Assembly (NCBI GenBank): GCA_965206015.1
Contig: CBDBIW010000010.1
Location: 310,001-374,000, forward strand
Source of the DNA: JAJCYL01 sp965206015
GTDB lineage: Bacteria > Bacteroidota > Bacteroidia > Cytophagales > Cyclobacteriaceae
Direction: 5' to 3'
Length of the DNA: 64,000 nucleotides
The position numbers and the translations under genes are program-made. Below the pieces are notes generated by a model. That model made no database searches and was not told the origin of the DNA. It saw only the letters and a program-made list of their open reading frames with translations. Position 1 is the stretch's first letter; every line of letters starts with the position of its first letter. Below are positions 35,851 to 46,367 of the stretch, in pieces.

Positions 35851-36279
35851 ATGGAAAGAGAAAATGTTGCCAAACACCGCAGAATTATTGCCTACATATT
35901 TATTGTGATAGGTTTTCTCTCCTTAGCATTTGGCATAATAACAATCAATACATTTCATCTTGTTGAGGAATGGTTCAGACCAAATTTACCTCAGTCTGTA
36001 AATCTTGGAATACTAACTATCCACAACCCTTTTCGATGGATCATTATATTTCCTATAATCAATTTATTAGTTGCATTATTTAAATTAATAACTGGTTTTG
36101 GAATTATTAAGGGTAAAAGTTGGTCCTCCAAATTGGCATTGGTGATTGCATTTTTCTGGTTTTTCCAATTTCCATTCGGTACTGCATTTTCATTTTACAT
36201 ACTCTATTCCTTCCTGGAATATAGAACGGTGAATAACCTTGAAACAGAGAAGGGTGCCCCCAATCCGAAAGCCGATTGA
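35851..36279 (+). CDS. Small integral membrane protein, unknown
   Basis: This protein of 142 residues has about four hydrophobic segments (around 12-32, 55-80, 85-105 and 110-128) and a short charged tail. FRWIIIFPIINLLVALFKLI and GFGIIKGKSWSSKLALVIAF are the most striking stretches. I do not recognise the family. It stands alone between the unknown gene and the helicase. Confidence 0.65.
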   Translation: MERENVAKHRRIIAYIFIVIGFLSLAFGIITINTFHLVEEWFRPNLPQSVNLGILTIHNPFRWIIIFPIINLLVALFKLITGFGIIKGKSWSSKLALVIAFFWFFQFPFGTAFSFYILYSFLEYRTVNNLETEKGAPNPKAD

Positions 36280-36386
36280 TCCCATAAGACACTGCCTTTC
36301 GGAGTAGCCATTATATCCACAACTATTGGTAGAAAATCAAACTCATCGTATTACTTTGCATTCTTTTCACAAGGGCAAATTCATTA

Positions 36387-39308
36387 ATGAAAGTATCACC
36401 AAGCTCACCTTTTCAGCTTGTATATTCTTTATTAAATCATGAGTACCTAGGGTATCTATTTGAGTCGTATGTCATACAACTAGATGAGCAGGGACGTCTG
36501 ACATATTCTCATCAGAAGATCTCCTCGAAAAATGCTGGTGAGTTCTCGAGTGGTCTACAAGAAACAGACTACGAACTTATTCGATTGATGGACTCAACAC
36601 ACCAAGAAACGGTGATCCATCACTTCAGTAAGAAAAAAGTTAAGCCAGCAGATTTTTTTCCGAAAATTTATGACAAGGAAACAGGCAATAAGGAGTTGCA
36701 AAGCGAGATAGAAGGTTATCTGGAACGGAGAAGAAGCCAGATACTGGAATGCCTGGGGGGTAAAATGCTCTATGAAATAGGACGGGATGGTGAGCCTGCA
36801 TCGAAACAGCTTCATTTGCAAGAGGAACCGGCTTCGATATTGTTCCACTTTCGAAAAAACAAGGACAACACACACTACTTCCCCACTATAAAACATAACG
36901 GGAAGAAAGTTGATTTTCAATATAAAGGATCATACATTATTTGTTCCAAACCTGGTTGGTTGGTTGTTGAAGACAAATTGTACCATTTTAAAAGGTCAGT
37001 AAACGGCAACAAGCTCAAACCTTTTTTGAATAAAAAGTTTATCGTCGTCCCAGCAGCTATGGAAGACACCTACTATGAAAAATTCATAGCTCCATTAATT
37101 GAATCTTTCGATGTTTATGCCAAGGGTTTTGATATAGTCACCGACGTTTTTAATCCGCAGCCGATCTTGACTATCACAGATATTGCATCGGATAGCAACC
37201 TGTCTTTATTTGAGGGATCAAGTCGCAAAGTGGTAGAAGTAACTAACGTGTTGCTCGAGCTTACTCTTGAATATGGCCAATATACTTTTAGGGCCGGTCA
37301 ATCAAACCCGGTTAGTGTTCAGCTCGAAAAAAATGAAGGAAATTATATTTTTCATCGGATTAAGAAAAATCTTGATTATGAGAAAAATACGGTCAACAAA
37401 TTAAGATCGAGTGGGCTACCCATAAAGACAAATAGAATTACAATGATTAAAGCCTCTGCTTTTCAATGGATCAATGACCAGGCAGATATTATTCAGGCAT
37501 TAGGTTTAATTATCAAGCAGAGCAAAACGAACAACAAACGTTACTTTATTGGTAAGTCGGAGCTATCCCTCGAGGTACACGAAAAGATCGATTGGTTTGA
37601 TATTCATGCGCTTGTGAAATTCGGGGATTTCGAAATTCCTTTCAAAACTATAAGAAAGTACATATTAGAAAATAAATCGGAAATTGAATTGCCAAATGAA
37701 GAAATCGCGGTAATTCCAGAATCCTGGTTCACAGAATTTTCCGGACTTTTCGCTTTTATGAAGGATAATGAGAAGGGAGAAATTGGGCTGAAAAAACATC
37801 ACCTCTCGCTGGTTCAGGATCTTGAAAATAACGAATTGGCAAAGGTTACTCTTGATCGTAAACTAGAAAAACTTAGAAAATTTGAGGAGATGGATGAATC
37901 TCCGATTCCTGCCAATTTTAAAGGGCAAATGCGGCCGTATCAAAAGTCGGGGTTTGACTGGCTACTCTTTCTTAATAAATACAACTTTGGTGGTTGTCTG
38001 GCAGATGATATGGGTCTTGGCAAAACAGTGCAAACCTTAGCACTTTTGCAGACACAAAAAGATCAATCACCCGATAGCACCAGCCTCTTAGTAATGCCAA
38101 CCTCTCTCATTTATAATTGGGAAGTTGAAGCCAAAAAGTTCACACCAAAACTTAAAGTACATGTCTATGCTGGTACTCACCGAAACAAGGACGCCAGTTT
38201 ATTTAAGAACTACGATATTATTCTAGTCAGCTACGGTATTGTAAGGCTCGATATAGAGGAATTACAAAAATTCTATTTCAATTATGTGATTCTTGATGAA
38301 TCACAAGCCATTAAAAATCCAGAATCAATTATCTCCAAATCTGTCAGGAAACTTTACTCTAAGCACAGACTCATTCTTACAGGCACACCAATAGAAAATA
38401 GTACATTGGATCTTTGGTCTCAGATGTCATTTATCAATCCTGGTCTCTTGGGCAATAAAAATTTCTTTCGTGATGAATTTCTCTTTCCAATTGAAAAAAA
38501 TCACGATATCCACAAATCCAACAGGCTTTACTCTATTATAAAACCTTTTATTCTGAGAAGGGAAAAAGGGCAGGTTGCTACAGAACTCCCAGAAAAGGTT
38601 GAAAATGTGAAATACGTCACCATGACTACCATGCAAGAAGAACGGTATGAGGAAACAAAGTCCTTTTATCGCAACAAAATCATGGAGGAGATTGAGCAAC
38701 ATGGAGTCAACAAGTCTCAAATGGTTTTAATACAAGGTTTAACCAAATTACGCCAAATTGCCAACCATCCTCTGCTGGTTGATGAAGATTATGAAGGTGA
38801 CTCTGGTAAGTTAAATGACATCACTCACATGATTCACCCGGCCATTAATAAGGGGCACAAGATTTTGATATTCAGCCAGTTTGTAAAGCATCTTAAAATA
38901 ATTTCAGATTACCTTTTTAAGAACAAACTTGATTTCGCCTATTTGGACGGATCAACTCGCGATAGACAAGAACAAGTCGAACGTTTTCAACAGGAAAGTG
39001 ATCTACAATTGTTTCTTATCTCATTAAAAGCAGGCGGTTTGGGACTTAATCTTACAAAAGCTGACTATGTTTTTCTTTCAGATCCTTGGTGGAATCCAGC
39101 AATAGAGGCTCAGGCGATAGATCGTGCCCACAGAATTGGCCAGGAAAACAGAGTTTTTACCTACAAGTTCATTACAAAAAATACGGTCGAAGAAAAGATT
39201 CTACAACTTCAACAAAGGAAATTAAGGCTCGTTTCTGACCTCATTAATCTTGAGGAAGGAGTCGTGAAGAACCTGACCAGAGAAGATATTAATAGCCTAC
39301 TTGAGTAA
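36387..39308 (+). CDS. SNF2-family DNA-dependent ATPase/helicase
   Basis: This protein of 973 residues has a long N-terminal part (about 1-510) of unknown fold, and a C-terminal SNF2 motor. Motor motifs are QMRPYQKSGFDWLLFL (Q region), DDMGLGKTVQTLALL (Walker A), VILDESQAIKNP (DESQ in the DExx position), LILTGTPIENS, and in the second lobe FLISLKAGGLGLNLTKADYV and DRAHRIGQENRVFTYKFIT. It is of the RapA/HepA-like bacterial Snf2 group. It may remodel protein-DNA complexes. It ends directly against a relic on the other strand. Confidence 0.93.
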   Translation: MKVSPSSPFQLVYSLLNHEYLGYLFESYVIQLDEQGRLTYSHQKISSKNAGEFSSGLQETDYELIRLMDSTHQETVIHHFSKKKVKPADFFPKIYDKETGNKELQSEIEGYLERRRSQILECLGGKMLYEIGRDGEPASKQLHLQEEPASILFHFRKNKDNTHYFPTIKHNGKKVDFQYKGSYIICSKPGWLVVEDKLYHFKRSVNGNKLKPFLNKKFIVVPAAMEDTYYEKFIAPLIESFDVYAKGFDIVTDVFNPQPILTITDIASDSNLSLFEGSSRKVVEVTNVLLELTLEYGQYTFRAGQSNPVSVQLEKNEGNYIFHRIKKNLDYEKNTVNKLRSSGLPIKTNRITMIKASAFQWINDQADIIQALGLIIKQSKTNNKRYFIGKSELSLEVHEKIDWFDIHALVKFGDFEIPFKTIRKYILENKSEIELPNEEIAVIPESWFTEFSGLFAFMKDNEKGEIGLKKHHLSLVQDLENNELAKVTLDRKLEKLRKFEEMDESPIPANFKGQMRPYQKSGFDWLLFLNKYNFGGCLADDMGLGKTVQTLALLQTQKDQSPDSTSLLVMPTSLIYNWEVEAKKFTPKLKVHVYAGTHRNKDASLFKNYDIILVSYGIVRLDIEELQKFYFNYVILDESQAIKNPESIISKSVRKLYSKHRLILTGTPIENSTLDLWSQMSFINPGLLGNKNFFRDEFLFPIEKNHDIHKSNRLYSIIKPFILRREKGQVATELPEKVENVKYVTMTTMQEERYEETKSFYRNKIMEEIEQHGVNKSQMVLIQGLTKLRQIANHPLLVDEDYEGDSGKLNDITHMIHPAINKGHKILIFSQFVKHLKIISDYLFKNKLDFAYLDGSTRDRQEQVERFQQESDLQLFLISLKAGGLGLNLTKADYVFLSDPWWNPAIEAQAIDRAHRIGQENRVFTYKFITKNTVEEKILQLQQRKLRLVSDLINLEEGVVKNLTREDINSLLE

Positions 39309-39660
39309 TTACTGCGATTGGAATATTTTATATACACCCACTGTCAGTACTGGTACTACATATACCGCAATAAATCCCCAAGTAATCATACCATAACCAT
39401 CAGCGATTAGACCAATCAAGCCCAAAGCATTTGCCAGGAATACAGCGGAAACAAGTACAATTCCTGCCACAACTACTCTCATATTAAGAAGGCATTCCAA
39501 TTCCCTTTGATTGATATACTCCGGCTATCCCTCTCACTAAAACCATGAATATATCCAATAGCAGTTTCAGTAAATGTTCCGAAGGGAATAATGTGAAAAA
39601 TAGCATTGAAAAATGGAGCGTTCAACTGTGACATCAGGTAGCTGGACGGAATAGCCTGTG
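39309..39660 (-). pseudogene. YkvI-family membrane protein, C-terminal remnant
   Basis: The minus strand reads IPSSYLMSQLNAPFFNAIFH and IIPFGTFTETAIGYIHGFSE, then after frameshifts VVVAGIVLVSAVFLANALGL and GYGMITWGFIAVYVVPVL. These match the last third of YkvI-type membrane proteins. The upstream two thirds are absent. Confidence 0.6.
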
Positions 39661-39882
39661 GACAATTTCAGGATATTGACTAAGCATGGCGGTATAAAAT
39701 TTGGTTATCTCGTTCATTGTGTAGTGGAGGGTAATGATATAGTTAGTCAGGAAATAATTGCTGAAGGAATTGGACGGGTAAGAAACGTAAAACAGGGGTT
39801 AGATGGATTTTTATACGTCGGCATTGAAGGAAAGGGAATCTACCGCTTGATCGCAAAAAAAATAGGGATTGTTTCTATCTGA
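39658..39882 (+). pseudogene. PQQ-dependent sugar dehydrogenase-like, C-terminal remnant
   Basis: This 74-codon frame has no credible start. FGYLVHCVVEGNDIVSQEII, followed by IGRVRNVKQGLDGFLYVGIE and GKGIYRL, equals the last blades of soluble aldose (glucose/sorbosone) dehydrogenases. Over 80% of the gene is missing. It abuts the YkvI relic tail to tail in an apparent deletion scar. Confidence 0.65.
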
Positions 39883-39887
39883 ATTTA

Positions 39888-39921
39888 GTGTTGAATCTAT
39901 ATCGGTGTTGAATCTATATCA
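39888..39921. repeat. 17-bp tandem duplication
   Basis: GTGTTGAATCTATATC is repeated head to tail (39888-39904 and 39905-39921, 16 of 17 bases identical). The second copy includes the last codons of the antiporter gene. It lies beside the two relics above. Confidence 0.8.
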
Positions 39922-40876
39922 TAAAGTCATAAATCCATCGACCTAATCCAATAAGAAAGAGCACCGCACCCTCCCAGCGTTCAAGTTTCCAACCTGTTCG
40001 AAGAAAGAATACAACCAAAATCACCATGCCGGAAAGCATGGCCAGTGAACCTAGTGCACCTGGATTAACTATTAGTGGATTGACCATGCCAGCCACTCCA
40101 AGAACTCCCAAAATATTGAAAAGATCACTTCCAATTAAGTTCCCTGCACTCATCCCATATTTACCTTTGATAACTGCAGCAAGCGATGTGGCCATTTCTG
40201 GTGCCGAAGTACCTGCAGCCACTATTGTTACCGCAATTACCCATTCGGAAATACCTGCAGACTTTGCTAGGAAAGTGGCTGAATCAACCAATAAATGCCC
40301 ACCTAATACGACAATACCGATGGTTATCGGCAAAATAAGAGCGTCCTTCCAGGAAGATTTATCGGCATAGGCATCAGAATCATCTCCTGCATCATCAAGT
40401 GGTTCTTTTTTGATGAATAAAAATACCAGGTAAATGATAAGGAGGCTAAAAAGAAAGATACCCTCCCAACGTTCAAGATGAAGATCCTGAAAAAAGAAAA
40501 GTAACAGAAACGTCACCAGAATCATAAAAACCCCATCTCGATAAACAAGCTTTTTATTTGTACGAATCGATCTAATCATCGCGACAGAACCCATGATAAA
40601 GCCCAAATTGAATATATTAGAACCAACTATATTCCCTACCGAAATATCTGATTGTCCCTTAAGAGAAGCATTGAGTGTGACGGCAAATTCTGGTGCCGAA
40701 GTACCAAATGCCACAACAGTCAATCCAATTACTAAATCTGAGACTCCAAAAGCTGCGGCTATTCTACTGGCTGATTCGACCAGTTCGTTGGCACCTTTCC
40801 ATAAAAATCCTACAGCAACAATGAGAATAGCAATATTCAATAGAATATTAAAGAGAACCGAATCAAATAGAACCAT
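39914..40876 (-). CDS. CaCA-family Na+/Ca2+ (or cation/H+) antiporter
   Basis: This membrane protein of 320 residues has two homologous halves of five helices each. Each half has an alpha repeat: VVAFGTSAPEFAVTLNASLK ... GNIVGSNIFNLGF and VAAGTSAPEMATSLAAVIKG ... GNLIGSDLFNILG. The G-T-S-x-P-E and GN-x-G-S-(N/D) signatures are those of YrbG-like exchangers. A short acidic loop (DDAGDDSDAYADKS) separates the halves. It probably exports calcium. Confidence 0.94.
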   Translation of the reverse strand: MVLFDSVLFNILLNIAILIVAVGFLWKGANELVESASRIAAAFGVSDLVIGLTVVAFGTSAPEFAVTLNASLKGQSDISVGNIVGSNIFNLGFIMGSVAMIRSIRTNKKLVYRDGVFMILVTFLLLFFFQDLHLERWEGIFLFSLLIIYLVFLFIKKEPLDDAGDDSDAYADKSSWKDALILPITIGIVVLGGHLLVDSATFLAKSAGISEWVIAVTIVAAGTSAPEMATSLAAVIKGKYGMSAGNLIGSDLFNILGVLGVAGMVNPLIVNPGALGSLAMLSGMVILVVFFLRTGWKLERWEGAVLFLIGLGRWIYDFMI

Positions 40877-40920
40877 GTGTTAGGCTTCAGTATTCTTTTG
40901 AATACAACTGGAGGGATGGT

Positions 40921-40950
40921 TAGTTAGATTGAAAATAGTTAGATTGAAAA
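40921..40950. repeat. 15-bp perfect tandem repeat
   Basis: TAGTTAGATTGAAAA is present twice without a gap in the spacer upstream of the antiporter. It is a candidate slippage site; its promoter effect is unknown. Confidence 0.8.
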
Positions 40951-41122
40951 TAACAGTAAGTATAATAAAAAAGGATTTATCCTATGTCTGCTGCTACAAA
41001 TCAAGCTTAAATTGAGAGAATATTCAAGAAAAAAATACTTTGTTACGCAGATTATTTAAAACAACACTTTAACTGAACCTATTGGCCCTGTTGTTTCTGC
41101 AGCCAATTGCCAAAAGACTCGT

Positions 41123-42277
41123 TTAAGTAATCGCCTTAAGACATTCAACAAGTGCAATAAGGTCGTCTGATGAGTTATAGACGTTAACTGAAACTCGCAC
41201 TGCTTTGCCCCTAACGGACACGTTAACATTTTTTGCACTTAAAATCCGGGCGACGTTTTTAGGGTCTTGACCCTGCTTTAAACGAACTCCAAATAAATGG
41301 CTAGCCCTATTGGCTGAAGGTTCTATATAAAATCCAAATGATATAAGTTCTTCGATGAAATGTGTGGCAAGGAACTTACAATAATCTTGTATGTTTACCA
41401 CTCCCCACTCATTGATCTGCTTTAGTGCCACCAATTGCATTGCCACGTTGATAAAATTACTCCTCTCGCCAGCATCAAATCTTTGTGCACCCGGACGGTA
41501 ATTATCTTCATAACTGACCAGTCCTGCGAAATCCTCACTTCCCAACCGAGTGATCCAACTGTATTCAATAGGTTCCCCATTATTAAACCTTTCATTGTAA
41601 TAGCCCAATCCGATTCCATAGGGGCCTAAAAGCCACTTATACCCAGCACAAATAAGTGCATCAGGTTTAATTTCATTGACATCAAAGGGCATAGCCCCAA
41701 CTGACTGTGTTCCGTCAATGATCAAAAAACCTCCTACTCCGTGAATTTTTTCACTTATTGCTTTCAAATCGAACAATGCTCCATCAGTCCAATGGACATG
41801 TCCCATTGCTGCAACTTTGGTTCTGTTATTAATAGAAGCAAGTATTTGTTCAGTCCAAAGGGCAACTCTCTCACTTGAGTTGCTTGGTGAATTGATTACC
41901 ACAACATTTGCCCCAGACCTTTTTGCCTTTTCATTCCAGACGTAAACATTGCTTGGAAACTGTTCCCCCAATATTAAAATCTCCTCTCCGGAATGGAGAT
42001 CAATATTATTTGCGGCATTCGCTATTCCATATGAAACAGAAGGAACAATGGCTATTGCATTTGGATCAGCAAATCCAATCAACCTAGCAAACTCAGATCT
42101 TAAACTTGTACATGATTCGAAAAAATCAGCAGGCTTAATATTTGAAGGATCCCTTTTCATTTGCATCACATTCAAACCGGCTTCTTCTGCTGATTTGAGC
42201 ATTGGAGACATGTAGGCACAATTCAAATAATGTGATTCACCAGACAGAGAGAATTTATCTTTTTGACAAGAAAGCAT
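41123..42277 (-). CDS. Class V aminotransferase-family PLP enzyme
   Basis: This protein of 384 residues has the fold-type I features of the NifS/selenocysteine-lyase-like class V family. VVVINSPSNSS and AAMGHVHWTDGALFDLKAIS precede FLIIDGTQSVGAMPFDVNEI with the cofactor-binding Asp, and ALICAGYKWLLGPYGIGLGY with the Schiff-base lysine. There is no catalytic-Cys loop of the cysteine desulfurase kind in view, so amine transfer or a lyase role is more likely than sulfur mobilisation. It is divergent from the M14 peptidase gene. Confidence 0.9.
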   Translation of the reverse strand: MLSCQKDKFSLSGESHYLNCAYMSPMLKSAEEAGLNVMQMKRDPSNIKPADFFESCTSLRSEFARLIGFADPNAIAIVPSVSYGIANAANNIDLHSGEEILILGEQFPSNVYVWNEKAKRSGANVVVINSPSNSSERVALWTEQILASINNRTKVAAMGHVHWTDGALFDLKAISEKIHGVGGFLIIDGTQSVGAMPFDVNEIKPDALICAGYKWLLGPYGIGLGYYNERFNNGEPIEYSWITRLGSEDFAGLVSYEDNYRPGAQRFDAGERSNFINVAMQLVALKQINEWGVVNIQDYCKFLATHFIEELISFGFYIEPSANRASHLFGVRLKQGQDPKNVARILSAKNVNVSVRGKAVRVSVNVYNSSDDLIALVECLKAIT

Positions 42278-42418
42278 ACCGAATCAATAAGTTTTTCACA
42301 AATATGCAATTTCCAAACCACTCAAAAACCACTAAAGTAAGTATTGGATAGTCCAATAGTAAAATACTTCATAACTCATTAATATCAATTTACCTTGAGG
42401 CTCTCAACATAAATAAAG

Positions 42419-44974
42419 ATGAAAAAACTTCTCAGAGCCGCATTCTTGATTGTAACAACTTACCATGCGTACGGTCAAAATGAATACTTTTTCCCAGCCG
42501 GCCAAAACTTCGATTCGGCTATTAAATCTCCGGAAGAATTTCTCGGATATCCGGTTGGTGAATACCACACCAGACACGATCGAATGGTTAGTTACTTTCA
42601 ATATTTGGCGGAGGCTTCTGACCGGGCAAGCTTTCAGACAATTGGGATGACTTATGAACAAAGACCACAAATAGTACTAACTGTCACAACTCCTCAAAAT
42701 CACAATAATCTTGAAACTATCCGATTGGAGCATCTGAAGATTAGTGATCCAAATCAGGTGCTTCCGGATATTTCAAAAATGCCCGCTATCATAACGCTTG
42801 GTTATAATGTTCATGGGAATGAGCCTTCCTCAAGTGAAGCCGCCCTATTAACAGCCTATTACCTGGTTGCATCCAATTCATCTGAAACAGAGAATTACAG
42901 AGCTAATTCAGTAATATTTATTGATCCTGCCTATAACCCCGATGGCCGGGACAGACATACGAATTGGGCAAATATGCATCGTGGTGACCCAAAAGTTGCT
43001 GATCCCGTTGACCGGGAACACAACGAAGTTTGGCCAAGCGGGCGGGTCAATCATTACTGGTTTGATCTCAATAGAGACTGGTTACCCCTGGTTCATCCTG
43101 AGAGTAAAGCCCGAATTGATTTTTATCATCAATGGATGCCTAATATGGTCACAGATTTCCATGAAATGGGTACAAACTCCACTTATTTTTTTGAACCGAC
43201 TAAACCATTTGGGTCTGAAAACCCTCTTGTTCCGAGAAGTAACTATGATGGACTCAATAACATGATGGCTAAGTATTTTTCTAAAGCACTTGACGACATC
43301 GGTTCTTTATATTTTACAAAGGAAGTTTATGATAATTCTTATCCGGGGTATGGGTCAACCTATCCGGATATCCATGGAGGGCTAGGTATTGTTTTCGAAC
43401 AAGCAAGTTCCCGAGGCCACTTACAACAGAGTCTCACCAAGAAAGTCGGGTTTAGGTTTACCATCAGGAATCATTTGAGGTCTTCCCTGGCGGCAGTACA
43501 AGGCACAGTCAATGAAAGGGAGACTTTCTTAAAACATCAACGAGAATTCTTTACCTCAAGCTTGTCTATCGCAAATTCAGATTCAGTTAAAGCCTATGTA
43601 TTTGCCGAGACCAGTGACAAAACCAGACTCAATGCTTTTATTGATCTCTTGCTAAGGCACAAAATTGAAATTTATAAGAATCCCCAAAGTGCTTCAATTG
43701 AAGGACAATCAGTCGTAGGTGGTCAGTCGTACATAGTTCCAACCGGCCAGAAACAATATCGAATGGCAAAATCCATTTTTGAGAAAGTGAAGACATTTCA
43801 CGACTCCGTCTTTTATGATGCATCTGCATGGTCCATGGCACTATCCTATAGCATTCCGCACGATGAACTTAAATTTGCTAAATTTCAACGAGGTGATCTT
43901 GTTACTGCGGTGGACAATCAACCAGTATCGTTTAAGGAGGCTCCTTATGCCTACGTATTGAACTGGTCTGACCTCAATGCACCAAAGGCATTAACCCATT
44001 TATTTAATTCTGGATTATATGTCCATGCCGCCAAAAAACCTTTTAGTGTCAATGTAGAAGGTAAAAGAAAAGATTTTGGCAGTGGCTCTTTGCTCATTTC
44101 TGTAGCCGACCAAGATATACCAACGAGTCAGGTTCATCAATCGGTAAAAGCAGCGGCTCATCACTCAGGTCTTCAAATCGACGGAGTTACCACTGGTACG
44201 AGCATTGCCGGGATTGATCTGGGCTCAAGAAATTTTAGCGTCATCAAGAAACCCAAAGCTTTAATGATTGTTGGGGAAGGCATTTATCTCTATGAAGCTG
44301 GCGAAATCTGGCACCTGTTAGACACGCGAGTGGGGCTTCCCATCACCAAAGTCGATAAAATAGATTTAGCCAATGCAAAGCTTAATGATTACACAACCGT
44401 AGTACTCGTAAACGGAAATTACAGCGACATCAAGGATTCCTGGATTGAGGAATTAAAAGTTTGGATAAAAGCAGGGGGCACCTTAATCACTCAAAAGTCG
44501 GCGACCTCTTGGGCGATTAAAAATGGTTTGGGTGAAGCCGAGATACGAAAGCCGGAAAATGATGAAAATACCGGTGTTCCCAGACTTGACTACGTAACCG
44601 GCCGAGATGTACGTGGTGCTCAAAGAATTGGAGGATCGATATATGAAATTGATCTCGACATTACTCATCCAATTGGTTACGGATATACCAGTCGTAAAAT
44701 TCCAATCTACAGGAATGGTTCTTTGTTTCTCGAACCCAGTAAAAACGAGTTCAGCACAGTAGGAATGTACACGAAGAACCCATGGCTAAGTGGTTTTGTT
44801 TCGGCTGAAAACAGGGAGTTGATTGCCAATTCGGCAGCCATTGTGGTGAGTGGAAATGGCCGAGGAAGAACAGTTATGTTCACTGATAATACCAATTTCA
44901 GGGGAGCCTGGTTAGGCACCTCCAAACTGTTCCTTAATGCATTGTTCTTCGGTGATCTAATTTCAGAACCATAG
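42419..44974 (+). CDS. Exported M14-family zinc carboxypeptidase
   Basis: This protein of 851 residues has a signal peptide (MKKLLRAAFLIVTTYHAYGQ). The M14 domain (about 40-360) shows NVHGNEPSSSEAA (HxxE zinc ligands), the polar RDWLPLVHPES region, TDFHEMGTNSTYFFEP (third ligand His) and GIVFEQASSRG with the catalytic glutamate. The second half resembles the class-I-amidotransferase-like domain found in large bacteroidotal M14 proteins (ALMIVGEGIYLYEAGEIWHL). It is probably periplasmic or secreted. Its stop is separated by 1 base from the convergent TlpA-like gene. Confidence 0.92.
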   Translation: MKKLLRAAFLIVTTYHAYGQNEYFFPAGQNFDSAIKSPEEFLGYPVGEYHTRHDRMVSYFQYLAEASDRASFQTIGMTYEQRPQIVLTVTTPQNHNNLETIRLEHLKISDPNQVLPDISKMPAIITLGYNVHGNEPSSSEAALLTAYYLVASNSSETENYRANSVIFIDPAYNPDGRDRHTNWANMHRGDPKVADPVDREHNEVWPSGRVNHYWFDLNRDWLPLVHPESKARIDFYHQWMPNMVTDFHEMGTNSTYFFEPTKPFGSENPLVPRSNYDGLNNMMAKYFSKALDDIGSLYFTKEVYDNSYPGYGSTYPDIHGGLGIVFEQASSRGHLQQSLTKKVGFRFTIRNHLRSSLAAVQGTVNERETFLKHQREFFTSSLSIANSDSVKAYVFAETSDKTRLNAFIDLLLRHKIEIYKNPQSASIEGQSVVGGQSYIVPTGQKQYRMAKSIFEKVKTFHDSVFYDASAWSMALSYSIPHDELKFAKFQRGDLVTAVDNQPVSFKEAPYAYVLNWSDLNAPKALTHLFNSGLYVHAAKKPFSVNVEGKRKDFGSGSLLISVADQDIPTSQVHQSVKAAAHHSGLQIDGVTTGTSIAGIDLGSRNFSVIKKPKALMIVGEGIYLYEAGEIWHLLDTRVGLPITKVDKIDLANAKLNDYTTVVLVNGNYSDIKDSWIEELKVWIKAGGTLITQKSATSWAIKNGLGEAEIRKPENDENTGVPRLDYVTGRDVRGAQRIGGSIYEIDLDITHPIGYGYTSRKIPIYRNGSLFLEPSKNEFSTVGMYTKNPWLSGFVSAENRELIANSAAIVVSGNGRGRTVMFTDNTNFRGAWLGTSKLFLNALFFGDLISEP

Positions 44975-44975
44975 C

Positions 44976-46367
44976 CTAGTCGCCATCCATGCGTAATCGA
45001 GCATTAATAAACTCATCTAACTGCTCGACTGCAATGCGTTTGCCTATTATTTTCTTGTCTTTATCAAGAATGTAGATAGTTGGCGTACTCACAATATTGT
45101 ATTCTTTTCTAAAGTTACTCTTGTAAAAGGGGTCGGCTATATTTAACCAATCCAGGGATTTTTCACTGATAAATTTACGCCATTTATCTAAATTCGTGGC
45201 TATACAAACACCTACGGCCTCTACGCCTTCATTTCTAAATTCATGATAAAAATCAAGTGCTAGAGGTGCTTGTTTTTTGCAATGCCCACAATCGGGGTCA
45301 TAGAAAAACAACACCGTATATTTTGCGTCAATATCACTTAATGAAATGGGTGATAATGTAGTATCCAATAAATTAAGTGATGGTGCAATCTCCCCAATCA
45401 AGTTGGGCTTTAAATCATTTACAGCATGTTTGAACTCATCCAGTACTTTTTCGTCCGCCCATGTTGCCTTTCCCAACAGATAGTAGTTCTGAGCCAAATG
45501 GACAAATACAGCATCATGACCCATCATTGTTGGTTGTGAAAATTTGTTGGTCAATGTGACTATAATGTATCTGAACACGTCAGGACTAATTCCAGGCTTA
45601 TTGGCTAAGAAATCTACAGCGTTTATTAGTGAATCCGGATCCGGTGAAGTCAGTTTATCCACATATTCCATAAGACGATCGTAAAACAGCGGAGTCCTTA
45701 GGATTCCTTCGTAACCAAAATCTATCCCATCAAAAAAATGATTCTTATATGATTGGAATTTAAACTGTCTAACCTCTTGACCGGTCAAACCCTCGGGGGC
45801 CTCTACATCTTCAGGTTTCCTGATGAGATTCATGAAAGTAGCCACATAACTTCCTGGGTATTCTTGAGCTAACTGATCCTGAAATTTCCTGTTATTTATA
45901 TCGATTTCCTTAATTCCATCATATATTAAAACACTGTCTTCACGTGTTATAGCATCTTTAAGAGTTTCCTGCAATTCCTGCGAAGCAGTCTGTGTTTCAG
46001 CCAATTTTAATTGAAACTGATGGAAAATATCATTTTCCTTAGATCCCGTAACTTTCTTATTTAGCAGCGGGTTCTCGGAATCCGATGTAATTGAAAAAGT
46101 CTGTTCATCAGTAACTACAAATTCAAGGAAGTAATTGGGGGTATATAAGAAATAAACCCCGTGTGGTAAAGATTCGTCTCCTTTGAAAACTGCGTTTCCA
46201 TTGTCCATTGTAGTGGTATCCTGAATGTATTTGCTCTTTCCCAGATGATAACCTAAAAATGCAGAAGTATCAGTCAGCCCGTCAATCGAGACACTTATCC
46301 CGTACTGAGCCATGGACGAAGCCATGGTGGTCAGGCTTAAGAGAACAATGTAAAGGTGCTTTCTCAT
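44976..46367 (-). CDS. TlpA-like thioredoxin-fold protein with DUF4369-type N-terminus
   Basis: This protein of 463 residues has a signal peptide (MRKHLYIVLLSLTTMASSMA). The N-terminus (about 22-115) follows the DUF4369-type beta domain (SVSIDGLTDTSAFLGYHLGK), and the middle is helical. The C-terminal thioredoxin fold holds VLFFYDPDCGHCKKQAPLAL (CGHC active site), STPTIYILDKDKKIIG with the cis-Pro, and a closing helix. Such proteins act as periplasmic thiol oxidoreductases. No cytochrome-maturation genes are near. The substrate is unknown. Confidence 0.9.
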   Translation of the reverse strand: MRKHLYIVLLSLTTMASSMAQYGISVSIDGLTDTSAFLGYHLGKSKYIQDTTTMDNGNAVFKGDESLPHGVYFLYTPNYFLEFVVTDEQTFSITSDSENPLLNKKVTGSKENDIFHQFQLKLAETQTASQELQETLKDAITREDSVLIYDGIKEIDINNRKFQDQLAQEYPGSYVATFMNLIRKPEDVEAPEGLTGQEVRQFKFQSYKNHFFDGIDFGYEGILRTPLFYDRLMEYVDKLTSPDPDSLINAVDFLANKPGISPDVFRYIIVTLTNKFSQPTMMGHDAVFVHLAQNYYLLGKATWADEKVLDEFKHAVNDLKPNLIGEIAPSLNLLDTTLSPISLSDIDAKYTVLFFYDPDCGHCKKQAPLALDFYHEFRNEGVEAVGVCIATNLDKWRKFISEKSLDWLNIADPFYKSNFRKEYNIVSTPTIYILDKDKKIIGKRIAVEQLDEFINARLRMDGD

